This document shows positions 8,193 to 18,496 of a DNA stretch of 64,000 bases, one piece after another. A model generated the notes under the pieces. That model had not been told where the DNA came from and did no database searches. It saw only the letters and a list, made by a program, of their open reading frames with translations. Position 1 is the stretch's first letter; each line of letters starts with the position of its first letter. The stretch is taken from positions 496,001-560,000 of the forward strand of contig NZ_SZZU01000001.1 in the NCBI RefSeq assembly GCF_009829985.1, written 5' to 3'. Source of the stretch: Pantoea sp. Aalb (GTDB lineage: Bacteria > Pseudomonadota > Gammaproteobacteria > Enterobacterales > Enterobacteriaceae). Both the position numbers and the translations under genes were made by a program.

Positions 8193-10040
8193 TTAAAATG
8201 TATTTAATATATTTTTTTTATTATTAATTTTATTTTTTTTATTATATTCAAGAATATCTATAATTTTCTTATTTAGTCCTTGTGGTATGATGCAATGCTT
8301 TTGATTATAAAACTCTTGTTTTTTCCGGCGTCTTTCGGTTTCTTTGATAGTACATGCTATTGAATGGGTAATTTTATCGGCATAGAGAATAGCTTTACCA
8401 TGTAAATGACGAGCAGCACGACCAATAGTTTGAATTAAAGCACATTCAGAACGTAGAAATCCTTCTTTATCTGCATCTAAAATTGCCACTAAAGATACTT
8501 CTGGTATATCTAAGCCTTCACGTAAAAGGTTAACACCAATTAAAACATCAAATGTACCTAAACGAAAGTCACGAATAATTTCCATACGTTCTAATGTATC
8601 GATTTCCGAATGTAAATAACGAACCTTTTGATTATATTCTTCAAAATATTCAGTTAAGTTTTCTGCCATACGTTTAGTAAGGGTAGTAACTAAAATACGC
8701 TCATTTAACTGAACTCTTTTTTCAATTTCAGATAATAAATCATCTATTTGTGTTAAAATTGGACGAACCTCTAATATAGGATCAAGTAATCCAGTTGGAC
8801 GTAATAATTGTTCTATTACATCATTACCTGATTTTTCTAGTTCATAATTACTAGGTGTAGCTGAAATGTATATAGTTTGTGGTGCTACCTCTTCAAACTC
8901 TTCAAAACTTAATGGTCGATTACTTAACGCTGATGGTAATCGGAATCCATACTCTATTAAAGTTTCTTTACGTACACGATCGCCCCGATACATTGCTTTA
9001 ATTTGTGGAATAGTGATGTGTGATTCATCAATTATTAATAATCCATCAGAAGGTAAGTAGTCAAACAAAGTTGGTGGAGGTTTTTTCAAATCTCGTCCTG
9101 ATATATAGTGAGAATAATTTTCTATACCTGAACAGTAACCTAATTCATTTAACATTTCTAAGTCAAATTGTGTACGCTGAGTTATACGTTGTGCTTCTAT
9201 TAATTTATTATTTTTTAGTAAAATTTTACGGTAATTATTTAGTTCATCTTTGATATCAGCAATCGCTTGTAAAAGTTGTATATGTGGCGTAACATAATGA
9301 TTTTTAGGATAAATTGTAAAACGTTGTATGATACTATGTACTTCTGCCGTTAAAGGATCAAATAATGAAAGCTGTTCTATCTCTTGATCAAATAATTCAA
9401 TACGTAATGCAATTTTGCTTGATTCAGCTGGAAAAATATCAATAATCTCTCCTCGTACCCGAAATGAACCTCGTTGAAATATTTTATTACTTCGGATGTA
9501 TTGTAATTCAATTAAACGATTTATAATATTACGCTGATCTATAATCATACCACGCGTTAAGTGAAGAATCATTTTCAAATATGAAACAGGATCACCTATA
9601 CCATAGATGGCTGATACTGATGCTACAATAATTACATCACGACGTTCTAATATTGCTTTAGTAGCTGATAAACGCATTTGATCAATATAGTTATTTATAG
9701 AAGCATCTTTTTCAATAAAAGTATCAGAACTTGGTATATAAGCCTCAGGTTGGTAATAATCATAATAAGAGACAAAAAATTCTATGGCATTTTCTGGGAA
9801 AAAATCTTTCATTTCACCATATAATTGTGCAGCTAGCGTTTTATTTGGTGCTAAAATCATTGCTGGTCTATTTAATTCAGCTATCACATTAGCTATAGTA
9901 AAAGTTTTTCCAGAACCAGTTACTCCTAATAGCGTTTGATGTGCAAGACCATACCTTATTCCTTTTTTTAAGCTTTTAATAGCTTTTGGTTGATCACCTG
10001 AAGGTTTAAAAGTTGATCTCAGTTTAAAAACTTTACTCAT
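8193..10040 (-). CDS. uvrB: Excinuclease ABC subunit UvrB, ending before its UVR domain
   Basis: UvrB is the damage-verifying helicase-like subunit of nucleotide excision repair. It is loaded by UvrA and recruits UvrC. This open frame encodes 615 residues, against 673 in E. coli. The Walker A motif GVTGSGKT is near residues 39-46. The beta-hairpin region YYQPEAYIP is near 95, the DEAD-like IIDESH is at mid-length, and the C-terminal helicase motifs [13 protein letters not shown] and QTIGRAARH are present. The ATG at 10040 aligns with the E. coli start; a TTG at 10046 would add two residues. The frame stops with TAA in the flexible linker, and the UVR domain follows in the same frame. A product ending here should lack the main UvrC-binding domain. 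Confidence 0.93.
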   Translation of the reverse strand: MSKVFKLRSTFKPSGDQPKAIKSLKKGIRYGLAHQTLLGVTGSGKTFTIANVIAELNRPAMILAPNKTLAAQLYGEMKDFFPENAIEFFVSYYDYYQPEAYIPSSDTFIEKDASINNYIDQMRLSATKAILERRDVIIVASVSAIYGIGDPVSYLKMILHLTRGMIIDQRNIINRLIELQYIRSNKIFQRGSFRVRGEIIDIFPAESSKIALRIELFDQEIEQLSLFDPLTAEVHSIIQRFTIYPKNHYVTPHIQLLQAIADIKDELNNYRKILLKNNKLIEAQRITQRTQFDLEMLNELGYCSGIENYSHYISGRDLKKPPPTLFDYLPSDGLLIIDESHITIPQIKAMYRGDRVRKETLIEYGFRLPSALSNRPLSFEEFEEVAPQTIYISATPSNYELEKSGNDVIEQLLRPTGLLDPILEVRPILTQIDDLLSEIEKRVQLNERILVTTLTKRMAENLTEYFEEYNQKVRYLHSEIDTLERMEIIRDFRLGTFDVLIGVNLLREGLDIPEVSLVAILDADKEGFLRSECALIQTIGRAARHLHGKAILYADKITHSIACTIKETERRRKKQEFYNQKHCIIPQGLNKKIIDILEYNKKNKINNKKNILNTF

Positions 10041-10646
10041 AATCAATCCATATCAATCCATTTATAGTACTGATTAAAATCAAGTTATTTAAAATAAATG
10101 ATTAAAAATAAAATAATTTAATATAATTAAATATTAGTATTTTAAAAAAAAAGATCAAGTACATAAAAAAATAACCATTTCGGTAAAGTACGATATATAC
10201 TATAATTTATTAAAAATAAATAATTTTATCTAAAAGCAATATATGTTCTATATGTTTAAGTAATATTTTTAAATAAAAACTATAGTATCTATTAGTTATA
10301 TAGTATTGATAATAGTTATATAGTATTGATAATCTAACTTCTTAAAGTAATCAATGTGCTTGTGCTAATTTAATATCACTGTAATTTATTCAATAATTAT
10401 CCAATTAAAATAAAAATTTATACTAAAAAAGTAATCCAACTGAAAACCTTTTAAATATAATTACTCATCTCTTTTGTTTGTATGATAGAAATAATAATGA
10501 TATAAAAATAATAACAAATTAATTTCTTTGTATTTTATTTGATAGTATTATAAAATAATGATATCACGGATTTGTTCTTATATAAGAATATTTATTAACA
10601 TAACTATAGGTAATAAATATATTTATTTTCTTTTAAAAAATGATTT
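10041..10646. other. AT-rich spacer between uvrB and pgl
   Basis: No gene is seen. It contains the 20-bp tandem duplication at 10293-10332. E. coli has the biotin cluster and other genes in this interval, and no remnant is recognisable. Confidence 0.55.
10293..10332. repeat. 20-bp tandem duplication, two identical copies
   Basis: The unit TAGTTATATAGTATTGATAA is present at 10293-10312 and again at 10313-10332 without a mismatch. It lies in the uvrB-pgl spacer, and its exactness suggests a recent duplication. Confidence 0.9.
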
Positions 10647-11642
10647 TTAATTTAATTGATGAATAGTAATCCACATTGGACCTTTTCCTACTGTATACCG
10701 TTCTAATGGAATAAGTAATCCATTTTTTTGAATTTTATATACTGTGATATGATCAGATTTTTGTCCTGCTGATAATAAATAATGTCCATTATAGTCAATA
10801 TTAAAACCACGTGGTTGTATTTCAGTAGATTGAAAGCCTTGAATTGTTAATGTATCACCATTATTATTGACTTTAAATACACTAAGTATATTACTAGTAC
10901 GATCACATGTATAAAGAAAACGTCCATCAGAAGTAATATGAATATCTGCAGCCCATCGTTTTCCAAAAAAATTCCTAGGCATTATATCTACGGTTTGCAA
11001 ACATTCAACTTGATATTGATCATTATTTAAAATCCAAACGTCAACGGTACTATTTAATTCATTAACTGAATAAGCATATTTATTGTTTGGATGAAATACT
11101 ATACAACGAGGTCCAGCACCTTTAGCAGTATTAACTTGTGACTGTTTATATGGTAATAACTTACCGCTATAATTCAATTCAAATAAACAAATACGATCTT
11201 GTTTTAATACAGGCACAAATAATATTTTATTATTTAGATCAATATTTACTGAATGACATCCTTCTAAATCATTGATAATCTGACTTGGTTTAGTTAATTT
11301 GCCTACATTATTAATAGGATTCATACTAATGCAAGAACTGTTATAAGAAGCACAAAATAAATAATTTCCTAAACGATCAGTAGAAATATGTGTTGGGCTA
11401 CCTGGTAATCTAACTTCACTAGATAGTCTAAGTGTGCCATCAATATTGATATAATAAGATAAGATACGAAAAATTGGACGAATACCTATATAAAGAATAT
11501 TCTTTTTCGGATGTACGACCATTGGTTGCACCTGACCGTCAACATCTAATATTTGTAATAATATTAATTCTCCATTTTTTTTTAATAGCCATACGTGAAT
11601 TTGCTGACTTATAGGACTAGCAACATATACAATTTGTTTCAT
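10647..11642 (-). CDS. pgl: 6-phosphogluconolactonase
   Basis: Pgl hydrolyses 6-phosphogluconolactone to 6-phosphogluconate, the second step of the oxidative pentose phosphate pathway, which supplies NADPH and ribose phosphate. The product has 331 residues, the same as E. coli, and is the seven-bladed beta-propeller type, not the DevB/SOL type. Repeating blade patterns are visible, such as DRLGNYLFCASYN near residue 90, HPNNKYAYSVNELNSTVDVW near 187 and TSDGRFLYTCDRTSNILSVF near 240. The C-terminal segment has GHYLLSAGQKSDHITVY. It lies alone between spacers on both sides, as a single-gene unit. Confidence 0.94.
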   Translation of the reverse strand: MKQIVYVASPISQQIHVWLLKKNGELILLQILDVDGQVQPMVVHPKKNILYIGIRPIFRILSYYINIDGTLRLSSEVRLPGSPTHISTDRLGNYLFCASYNSSCISMNPINNVGKLTKPSQIINDLEGCHSVNIDLNNKILFVPVLKQDRICLFELNYSGKLLPYKQSQVNTAKGAGPRCIVFHPNNKYAYSVNELNSTVDVWILNNDQYQVECLQTVDIMPRNFFGKRWAADIHITSDGRFLYTCDRTSNILSVFKVNNNGDTLTIQGFQSTEIQPRGFNIDYNGHYLLSAGQKSDHITVYKIQKNGLLIPLERYTVGKGPMWITIHQLN

Positions 11643-12157
11643 ATGCTTTTTTTTTTAAATTTATAAATTAATCAAATAATGAATAAATATTTAGTTATCT
11701 TATTTATTATAATTAAATTAAAGTCATTTCATATTCATACTACTAATAAAAATATATTTCTTCATCTTATTTTTCTAACTATTTAAAATTATTAATTATA
11801 TATGCTAAATTATTCTTGTTTTGTATGTAAAATACAATTATAAAATTATTTTAGTAATATAATTAATATTTTAAAGTAAGTAGTAATAATGATATAAAAA
11901 TAAATTTAGTCATTTATATTATATCCATCATAAAGTAACTATGAAATACGTAACTAAATCAATATATAATAAAATATACAATATCAATATATTCGCATTG
12001 AATTCATATTCTTATTAACTGGATATAAAAAAATAAATCTTTTACTTTTAATTAAAAGAATTTTTAATATTATTTAAAAATATATAATACCACCTAAGCT
12101 AAAGACTTAATCAATATATGTATATGTATTTCGAATAAAAATAAAGGGAAAAAATAT
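11643..12157. other. AT-rich spacer between pgl and gpmA
   Basis: This is a divergent spacer holding the promoters of pgl (minus) and gpmA (plus). I cannot pick out individual promoter elements with confidence in such AT-rich sequence. No gene is seen. Confidence 0.5.
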
Positions 12158-12862
12158 ATGATATTTAATAAACTAGTTCTTATAAGACATGGCGAAAGCC
12201 AGTGGAATAAAGAAAACCGTTTTACTGGTTGGCATGATATAGATCTATCTGATAATGGAAAAAATGAAGCTAAATTAGCTGGTTTGATTTTAAATGAACA
12301 CGGATTCACCTTTGATTATGCATATACTTCTATGTTAAAACGTGCGATACATACTTTATGGAAAGTATTAGATGAGTTAAATCAATCTTGGCTATCTGTT
12401 GAGAAAACATGGCATCTTAATGAGCGTCATTATGGTGCACTTCAAGGATTAAATAAAAACGAAACTATAGCTAAATATGGTAAAGAACAAGTTAAAAAAT
12501 GGCGTCGAGGTTTTATTAATAAACCACCAGCATTAAATCGTACTGATGAACGTTTCCCTGGACATGATATTCGTTATCAATCTTTAGATTACGATCAATT
12601 ACCTACTACTGAAAGTCTAGCATTAACCATTGAACGTGTAATTCCATTCTGGAAGAATAATATTCTACCACGTATAAAAAAAGGAAATAAAATAATTATT
12701 GTAGCACATGGCAACTCACTACGTGCATTAATAAAATACCTAGATAATATAGATGATAATAAAATTATTGAACTCAACATACCAAATGGTATTCCATTAA
12801 TTTATGAATTAAATTATGATTCTAAACCAATTAGACACTATTATTTAAATAATACGAATTAA
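12158..12862 (+). CDS. gpmA: 2,3-bisphosphoglycerate-dependent phosphoglycerate mutase, short C-terminus
   Basis: GpmA interconverts 3- and 2-phosphoglycerate in glycolysis, using a phosphohistidine. The product has 234 residues, against 250 in E. coli. The RHGESQWN motif with catalytic His11, the segment [26 protein letters not shown] near residue 86 and the second catalytic region [13 protein letters not shown] near 181 are all present. AAAGGGA before the ATG supports the start. The protein stops right after RHYYLNNTN and lacks the last 16 or so residues. In this family that tail is flexible and helps close the active site. The catalytic core is complete, so the enzyme is probably active but altered in kinetics. 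Confidence 0.95.
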   Translation: MIFNKLVLIRHGESQWNKENRFTGWHDIDLSDNGKNEAKLAGLILNEHGFTFDYAYTSMLKRAIHTLWKVLDELNQSWLSVEKTWHLNERHYGALQGLNKNETIAKYGKEQVKKWRRGFINKPPALNRTDERFPGHDIRYQSLDYDQLPTTESLALTIERVIPFWKNNILPRIKKGNKIIIVAHGNSLRALIKYLDNIDDNKIIELNIPNGIPLIYELNYDSKPIRHYYLNNTN

Positions 12863-13167
12863 TATAATATTATTTAATATATTAAATAGCTGATAATAAA
12901 GTTTTTTAGTAATAAATATGTAAATATTAGTTATCAGTTAATTTTAATTAACATTAAGAATATTAATTCTTACTAGATGGAATTTATTTTTTTATTAACT
13001 TGTTCAGTTCTTGATTTTAAATATTTTTAATAAAAAATGAAATTTTATAATATTTTTATATTTTATATTTTATATTTTATATTTTATATTTTATATTTTA
13101 TATTTAAATTATACATGATAATTATTTTTTTTATTTACATAGCAAAAGTTAATACTAATTAAATATT
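12863..13167. other. Spacer between convergent gpmA and nadA
   Basis: No gene is seen in these 305 bases. The interval contains the 7-bp microsatellite at 13054-13105. No intrinsic terminator is recognisable for either gene. Confidence 0.5.
13054..13105. repeat. Heptanucleotide microsatellite (TTTTATA)x7
   Basis: Seven perfect copies of TTTTATA run from 13054 to 13102, followed by a partial copy. They lie between the convergent ends of gpmA and nadA. Confidence 0.9.
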
Positions 13168-14220
13168 TTATTTAAAATTATTTTTTATTTTAGATGCAAA
13201 CGATAACATACGCTTTAATGGTATTAAAGCATCTTGACTTGTTTTTGGATCAAGACAAATTTCATGAGCATTACCTCCATATTCTAATCCATTTGCAATA
13301 GATTGTAAGCTATTTATTGCCATCCAAGGACAATGTGCGCAACTACGACAAGTAGCTCCTACACCAGCAGTAGGTGCTTCAATTAATTCTTTATCTGGAA
13401 CAGCTTGTTGCATTTTATAAAAAATTCCACGATCTGTAGCAACTATCATTTGCTTATTTGGTAAAGAATATGCAGCTTTAATCAATTGGCTAGTAGATCC
13501 TATTACATCAGCAAGTTCGACTATACTTTGTGGTGATTCTGGATGTACTAATACTGCTGCATTAGGATAAAGTATTTTCATATGTTTTAAACCTTGAGTC
13601 TTAAATTCCTCATGTACTATACAAGTACCATTCCAACAGAGTATATCTGCACCAGTTTTTTGAGTAATATAACGACCAAGATGTCTATCTGGAGCCCAAA
13701 TGATTTTTTTTCCAATACTGTGAAGATATGAAATGACTTCTATAGCAATGCTTGAAGTTACAACCCAATCTGCATTAGCCTTAACAGCTACAGATGTATT
13801 AGCATAAACTACTATAGTACGATCTGGATGATCATTGCAAAAACTATGAAATTTATCAATTGGACAACTTATATCTAAAGAACATTCCGCCTGTAAGGTA
13901 GGCATTAATACAGTTTTTTTTGGATTAAGAATCTTTGCAGTTTCTCCCATAAACCGTACTCCTGCAACCATTAAAGTTAAAGCAGAATGAGAATTTCCAA
14001 AACGAGCCATCTCTAACGAATCAGCTACGCAGCCACCTGTTTCTTCCGCTAATGCTTGAACATCAGGATTAGTATAATAATGAGCTACTATAACAGCATT
14101 TTTTTCTTTTAATAAATTTTTTATTTTTATTTTCCAATATATTTTTTCATCTTGGCTAAGATTATCTGGTTTTGGAGGGAAAGAATAATTTATGATTTCA
14201 GAATTGAATATCAAACTCAT
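13168..14220 (-). CDS. nadA: Quinolinate synthase A
   Basis: NadA condenses iminoaspartate (made by NadB) with dihydroxyacetone phosphate to give quinolinate in NAD synthesis. It carries one [4Fe-4S] cluster. The product has 350 residues, against 347 in E. coli. The three cluster ligands are at the E. coli positions: Cys113 (AECSLDISC), Cys200 (NGTC) and Cys297 (CRSCAHCPW). [14 protein letters not shown] near residue 46 and [14 protein letters not shown] near 85 are substrate-site segments. The position between cpoB and gpmA matches E. coli order, with the tRNA cluster, pnuC and aroG deleted. nadD is also present in the window. Confidence 0.96.
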   Translation of the reverse strand: MSLIFNSEIINYSFPPKPDNLSQDEKIYWKIKIKNLLKEKNAVIVAHYYTNPDVQALAEETGGCVADSLEMARFGNSHSALTLMVAGVRFMGETAKILNPKKTVLMPTLQAECSLDISCPIDKFHSFCNDHPDRTIVVYANTSVAVKANADWVVTSSIAIEVISYLHSIGKKIIWAPDRHLGRYITQKTGADILCWNGTCIVHEEFKTQGLKHMKILYPNAAVLVHPESPQSIVELADVIGSTSQLIKAAYSLPNKQMIVATDRGIFYKMQQAVPDKELIEAPTAGVGATCRSCAHCPWMAINSLQSIANGLEYGGNAHEICLDPKTSQDALIPLKRMLSFASKIKNNFK

Positions 14221-14805
14221 TACCTAGTTCTCATTTTTATTTAAAAAACAATATAAAAAATATAATGTTAATAACAAAATTGTTTATATTTTAAGTAAAA
14301 CAATAAAAATTACTCATACTGTAATTTTATTAATATGTAAAGAATCTTTATTCTACCAATAAATATAACTAATTTTATTGATTTTAATATACTATAAATA
14401 TTAATTAACAAATTAAAATATCAATAAAAAAACATACAATAAAATTATTTTAAAAATAAACATTTTTATCTCTTAGTTAGATGTAATTATTCAATTAAAA
14501 CATAAATGATATTAATTATTTAATTAAATCAATCGTAAAGATTTATTAATTTTAAAATAGTTTTTTTATATAAAATGAATTATTTGTTATTTAATAGACA
14601 TATATATCATATATACTATATGAAAATTATTATGATTTGGTATCATATCAATAAAATATTTTAAAGTAAGTAAAATATGTTATATAAGAAAACCAAATCA
14701 TATTACAAAATAATATAGTAGTATTACAAAATTTAATATTTTAAATTGATGTTAGTGATTTGAATACTAAGTTAAATAACTTAGCTCCACTTTCTCATTT
14801 ATTAT
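14221..14805. other. Spacer between nadA and cpoB, site of a lost tRNA cluster
   Basis: E. coli has a run of lysine and valine tRNA genes in this interval. I find no cloverleaf here. A 7-bp hairpin with a 4-base loop at 14767-14784 (CTAAGTT/AACTTAG) lies just after cpoB on the minus strand, but has no U-tract, so it is at best a weak terminator. Confidence 0.5.
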
Positions 14806-15501
14806 TTATAATTGAGAAAGATATTTTCTAGCTTGTTTAGCAGAATTGGTATCAGGAAAATTTTTAATTATTTGCTTATAAACTGCTTTGGCTTTTATTA
14901 ATTCTTTTTTTTCTTGCATAATTAGACCAATTTTTAATAGAGATTCTGATGCTTTAATTGATTTGGGATATTTTTTTACTACATTAGCAAAGTAATAAGC
15001 TGAATTTTCTTTTTGACCTTTGTTATAAAATAATTGCCCAAGCCAATAATTAGCATTTGGTTGATAAGAAGAGCTAGGATATTTTATTATCCATTCTTGT
15101 AGTGCATTAGCTGCTAGTTCATATTTTTTTTTGTCTATAATTAATGCAATAGCATTATTATATTCTATATCTGAATTATCCATTATCTTAGATATAAATA
15201 AATCACCTGTTCTTTGATCATATTGTTTTTGACTATTAATTTTTTGATTTAAATTAAAATCATTTTGTTGAATTTGACCTCTTAGCAAATCAATATCATG
15301 TTGATTATAAAGAATTTGCTGTTGTAATTTCTGTAAAAGTTGAGCTTGAGCATTAGATATCCTTTCAAGAATAGTAATTCGACTTTCAAGTGACGTTGAT
15401 TCAAAATAATTACTTGAAATTTGAGCAGTTACATTCCATGTAATCATTATACTACTAAACAGTAAAAATCTTAATACATCAATTATAAGTTTATAAATCA
15501 T
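14806..15501 (-). CDS. cpoB: Cell division coordinator CpoB (YbgF)
   Basis: CpoB is a periplasmic protein that links outer-membrane constriction by Tol-Pal with septal peptidoglycan synthesis by PBP1B. The product has 231 residues, against 263 in E. coli. A signal peptide at about 1-26 ends NVTA. A coiled-coil trimerisation segment follows at about 40-85 (LERISNAQAQLLQKLQQQIL), then tetratricopeptide repeats at about 110-231, with YWLGQLFYNKGQ near 152 and YPKSIKASESLLKIG near 178. The shorter length comes mainly from the linker. GAGGG before the ATG supports the start. It is the last gene of the tol-pal cluster, 10 bases after pal. Confidence 0.94.
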   Translation of the reverse strand: MIYKLIIDVLRFLLFSSIMITWNVTAQISSNYFESTSLESRITILERISNAQAQLLQKLQQQILYNQHDIDLLRGQIQQNDFNLNQKINSQKQYDQRTGDLFISKIMDNSDIEYNNAIALIIDKKKYELAANALQEWIIKYPSSSYQPNANYWLGQLFYNKGQKENSAYYFANVVKKYPKSIKASESLLKIGLIMQEKKELIKAKAVYKQIIKNFPDTNSAKQARKYLSQL

Positions 15502-15511
15502 TTTACCCTCA

Positions 15512-16018
15512 TTAGTATATTAATATAGCTCGACGGTTTTTAGTATAAGCCATTTCATTATGACCTAATACAATAGGTTTTTCTTTACCATAAGATACTA
15601 TAAATATTTGTTCAGATAGTATACCCTTACTTTCAAGATATATTTTAATGGCATTAGCACGTCTTTCACCTAAAGCAATGTTATACTCTGGTGTTCCACG
15701 TTCATCTGTGTGTCCTTCGATTGTTACTTTATAAGATGGGTGAGCATGTAAAAAAGTTACGTGTTGTTCTAACATTTGAAAATAATCAGGTTTTACATCA
15801 TACTTATTGGTATCAAAATAAATGGTATTATTATTTTGCATGTGTAAACGTACTTGTTCGTCTAAAAAATGGTGAACATTAGAAACATTCTTATTATTAT
15901 TTTTTGTAATAATATGACTACTCTGATTATACTTATTTTTTTTATCAGAGCTACATGCAGAAACTATAGTAACTATACTAAATAATATTAACCATACCAT
16001 AAATTTATTTGATTTCAT
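15512..16018 (-). CDS. pal: Peptidoglycan-associated lipoprotein Pal
   Basis: Pal is an outer-membrane lipoprotein that binds peptidoglycan and cycles between TolB and the cell wall during division. The product has 168 residues, against 173 in E. coli. The lipobox ends VSAC with the lipidated Cys22. The OmpA-like domain covers about 60-168, with [12 protein letters not shown] near residue 66, the peptidoglycan-binding Asp/Arg in [14 protein letters not shown] near 100, and [13 protein letters not shown]. The Lnt acyltransferase needed for its third acyl chain is encoded at 44206-45726. It lies between tolB and cpoB as in E. coli. Confidence 0.96.
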   Translation of the reverse strand: MKSNKFMVWLILFSIVTIVSACSSDKKNKYNQSSHIITKNNNKNVSNVHHFLDEQVRLHMQNNNTIYFDTNKYDVKPDYFQMLEQHVTFLHAHPSYKVTIEGHTDERGTPEYNIALGERRANAIKIYLESKGILSEQIFIVSYGKEKPIVLGHNEMAYTKNRRAILIY

Positions 16019-16079
16019 TAAATTATCCTTTTTATTTATAAAATAAATGTATTTTATTTACTCTTTCTATATAAAAAAA

Positions 16080-17378
16080 TCATAGATACGGTGACCAAGC
16101 TGGAAATTTTACTTGCCCATTGCTTGCTGGAAGACTTGCTTTAAAATGACCATTACTTGATACTAACTGTAATATAGATCCCATTCCTTCAATAGAGCTA
16201 TATATAATCATTGTTCCATTAGGAGCAATACTAGGTGTTTCATCTAAAAAAGTACTTGTTAAAATTTGCACTACTCCAGTTTCCATATCTTGTTTAGCCA
16301 CATGTTGAATACCATTAACATTAGTGATCATTATTAGCATTTTACCATCAAAAGATATATCTGCATTCTGATTTCTAGAACCATTCCAGCTAATACGTTT
16401 TGGCATACCTCCATGAATATTAATCTTATAAATCTGTGGTGATCCAGATTGATCAGAAGTATAAGCTAGTGTTTGATTATCAGGAAACCATGTAGGTTCT
16501 GTATTATTGAATCGATCATCAGTTATCTGAATAATCTGTTCTGAATTTATATCCATAACATATAAATTTAAACTACCAGTTTTTGATAGAACGAATGCTA
16601 ATTTAGAACCATCTGGTGAGAAAGATGGTGCTCCATTATGACATGGATAAGAAGCAATCTGTCGGATATTTCCATTAGCTAAAGTTTGGATAACCAATGC
16701 AGATTTTCCGCTTTCAAATGTAACATATGCCAGTTTAGTTCCATCAGAAGACCAAGCTGGTGACATAATCGGTTGCATTGAATGATATACTACAAACTGG
16801 TTATAACCATCATAATCAGCTATTCGTAACTCATATGGTATTTGGTCTTTATTACTATTTTTAACCACATATGCAATTCGCGTACAAAAAGCTCCTTTAA
16901 TACCTATTAATTTTTCAAATATTTCATTACTAACATTATGAATGGCATACCGTAACCATTGTTTAGTTACTTTAAAAGAATTTTGAGCTAACACATTATT
17001 CAATGAATTACTAGTATCTATTAGTTGATAAGAAACTTGATAACTTCCATCTACATTAAGTATTAATTTACCTATAACTACTGTATCTATACCTAACTTT
17101 TTCCAATAAGATGGCTGTATTTTTTCTAAATTATCTAATTGTTGTGGTAAGGAAGAAGCATTTAATGGATCAAATTTTCCGCTATTACGCAAATCAGCTG
17201 TTACAATTTCAACGAAGTTTTCTGGCGGCATACCAGAACTTTCCCATTGTAATAAAAATATTCCAATTGGACGTGCAATATCTACACCTTTTGTGATTTT
17301 AATATAAACATCTGCTTGTAATATTTCTGACCATATAAATATAAAAAAAATTACAGTTAAACTAATTATTTTTTTCAT
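16080..17378 (-). CDS. tolB: Tol-Pal system beta-propeller protein TolB
   Basis: TolB is a periplasmic protein that binds Pal and receives energy from TolA. The product has 432 residues, against 430 in E. coli. A signal peptide ends about residue 23 (LQADVYI). The N-terminal domain includes [14 protein letters not shown] near 55. A six-bladed propeller follows, with blade signatures [39 protein letters not shown] and [15 protein letters not shown], and the C-terminus FPAWSPYL is exact. The ATG at 17378 is preceded by AAGGGA and matches the E. coli start. An upstream codon at 17432 would add 18 residues unlike a signal peptide. Confidence 0.96.
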   Translation of the reverse strand: MKKIISLTVIFFIFIWSEILQADVYIKITKGVDIARPIGIFLLQWESSGMPPENFVEIVTADLRNSGKFDPLNASSLPQQLDNLEKIQPSYWKKLGIDTVVIGKLILNVDGSYQVSYQLIDTSNSLNNVLAQNSFKVTKQWLRYAIHNVSNEIFEKLIGIKGAFCTRIAYVVKNSNKDQIPYELRIADYDGYNQFVVYHSMQPIMSPAWSSDGTKLAYVTFESGKSALVIQTLANGNIRQIASYPCHNGAPSFSPDGSKLAFVLSKTGSLNLYVMDINSEQIIQITDDRFNNTEPTWFPDNQTLAYTSDQSGSPQIYKINIHGGMPKRISWNGSRNQNADISFDGKMLIMITNVNGIQHVAKQDMETGVVQILTSTFLDETPSIAPNGTMIIYSSIEGMGSILQLVSSNGHFKASLPASNGQVKFPAWSPYL

Positions 17379-17476
17379 TTTTTCCCTTGTTAATAATAAA
17401 AATTGATGTATTTTAAATATTTTAAAGTACATTAATCTTTATTAATATTAATAGTTATAGGAATATTTCTAATTAA

Positions 17477-18469
17477 CTATTTTAATAGTTTGGTTACGGT
17501 TGATTTTGGTTCAAAATGTATTTGAATATTTTTAAAAATTTTATATATTGCTATAGATGGTGGTTTTGGAATTTGTGCTTGCTTAGCCGCTGTAATAGCC
17601 GCCTGACATAATGCTATATTTCCTCTTTCTGATTTTATATTGATTAGCAATCCATCTGGCGATATTTGAATACGTAAATTACAACTTTTTCCACGATATA
17701 GATCTGAATCGTAGAAATGTTCTTGAATAGCTTTAGTTATTTCTCTAAGATAAGTATTGATTTCTATTGATATATTAGAATATTTTTTATCATTATATAT
17801 ATCTTTTAATATGTCTTTACTTGAAGATAATTCATGTATTAAATCATTAACAGTTTTTTTATTCTTTTCTTGTTTAAAAGAAAAATTTTTCTTTTTATTA
17901 GCATCAATAATAGATTTAGATGTTATAGCAACTTCTTTATTTACTTTTGTTACTTTCTTTTCTTTATTTATTTTAGCATCAATAATAGATTTAGATGTTA
18001 TAGCAACTTCTTTATTTACTTTTGTTACTTTCTTTTCTTTATTTATTTTAGCATCAATAATAGATTTAGATGTTATAGCAACTTCTTTATTTACTTTTGT
18101 TACTTTCTTTTCTTTATTTATTTTAGCATCAATAATAGATTTAGATGTTATAGCAACTTCTTTATTTACTTTTGTTACTTTCTTTTCTTTATTTATTTTA
18201 GCATCAATAATAGATTTAGTAATAAAATTAAGATTTTGTTTTTTAATTATATTATTGTTTTTTTTTTGTTTTTGATGAAAATAATACTTATTGTCTAGTG
18301 AACTAATATCAATACTTACTGCATCAATACTATCCCTATTTCTTTCATTTAATATATTTTTTTTGCTAAATGTACTCCAAGTTAACAAGATAATTAGTAT
18401 TATATGAAAAAATATAGAAATAATTATAGCATTTTTAATTCCATTTTTTTGTTTAATGATTTGAGACAT
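17477..18469 (-). CDS. tolA: TolA, with four identical 25-residue repeats in its helical domain
   Basis: TolA is the inner-membrane-anchored periplasmic arm that couples the TolQR motor to TolB and Pal. The product has 330 residues, against 421 in E. coli. Domain I has one membrane span at about 13-34. Domain II, normally a long Ala/Lys-rich helix, is largely replaced at about 84-190 by four perfect 25-residue repeats beginning SKSIIDAKINKEKKV and a partial fifth. Domain III at about 235-330 is conserved, with SCNLRIQISPDGL and the disulfide-type cysteines at CNL and ALCQAA. It lies between tolR and tolB. The repeat number may set how far TolA reaches across the periplasm. Confidence 0.95.
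   Translation of the reverse strand: MSQIIKQKNGIKNAIIISIFFHIILIILLTWSTFSKKNILNERNRDSIDAVSIDISSLDNKYYFHQKQKKNNNIIKKQNLNFITKSIIDAKINKEKKVTKVNKEVAITSKSIIDAKINKEKKVTKVNKEVAITSKSIIDAKINKEKKVTKVNKEVAITSKSIIDAKINKEKKVTKVNKEVAITSKSIIDANKKKNFSFKQEKNKKTVNDLIHELSSSKDILKDIYNDKKYSNISIEINTYLREITKAIQEHFYDSDLYRGKSCNLRIQISPDGLLINIKSERGNIALCQAAITAAKQAQIPKPPSIAIYKIFKNIQIHFEPKSTVTKLLK
17901..18219. repeat. 75-bp tandem repeat, four perfect units plus a partial one, inside tolA
   Basis: Units begin at 17901, 17976, 18051 and 18126, with a partial fifth unit at 18201-18219. The four full units are identical in every base I compared. The length of 75 is a multiple of three, so the reading frame of tolA is kept. 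Long open frames on the opposite strand here are a by-product of the repeat. Confidence 0.97.
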
Positions 18470-18496
18470 TTTAACATTCTCCGCTATAATTATGCT

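Noticed and set aside
8200..8240. Slippage at A-runs as the way to bypass the uvrB stop
   Set aside because: The conserved UVR domain is in the same frame as the core, and shifts of one base in either direction at the nearest A-run meet another stop codon.
17905..18220. Possible CRISPR-like array
   Set aside because: The repeats are directly adjacent with no unique spacers and encode TolA; there are no cas genes.
17757..18298. Two long plus-strand open frames opposite tolA
   Set aside because: They exist only because the 75-bp repeat is open in several frames. They have no ribosome site or similarity, and tolA on the minus strand explains the sequence.
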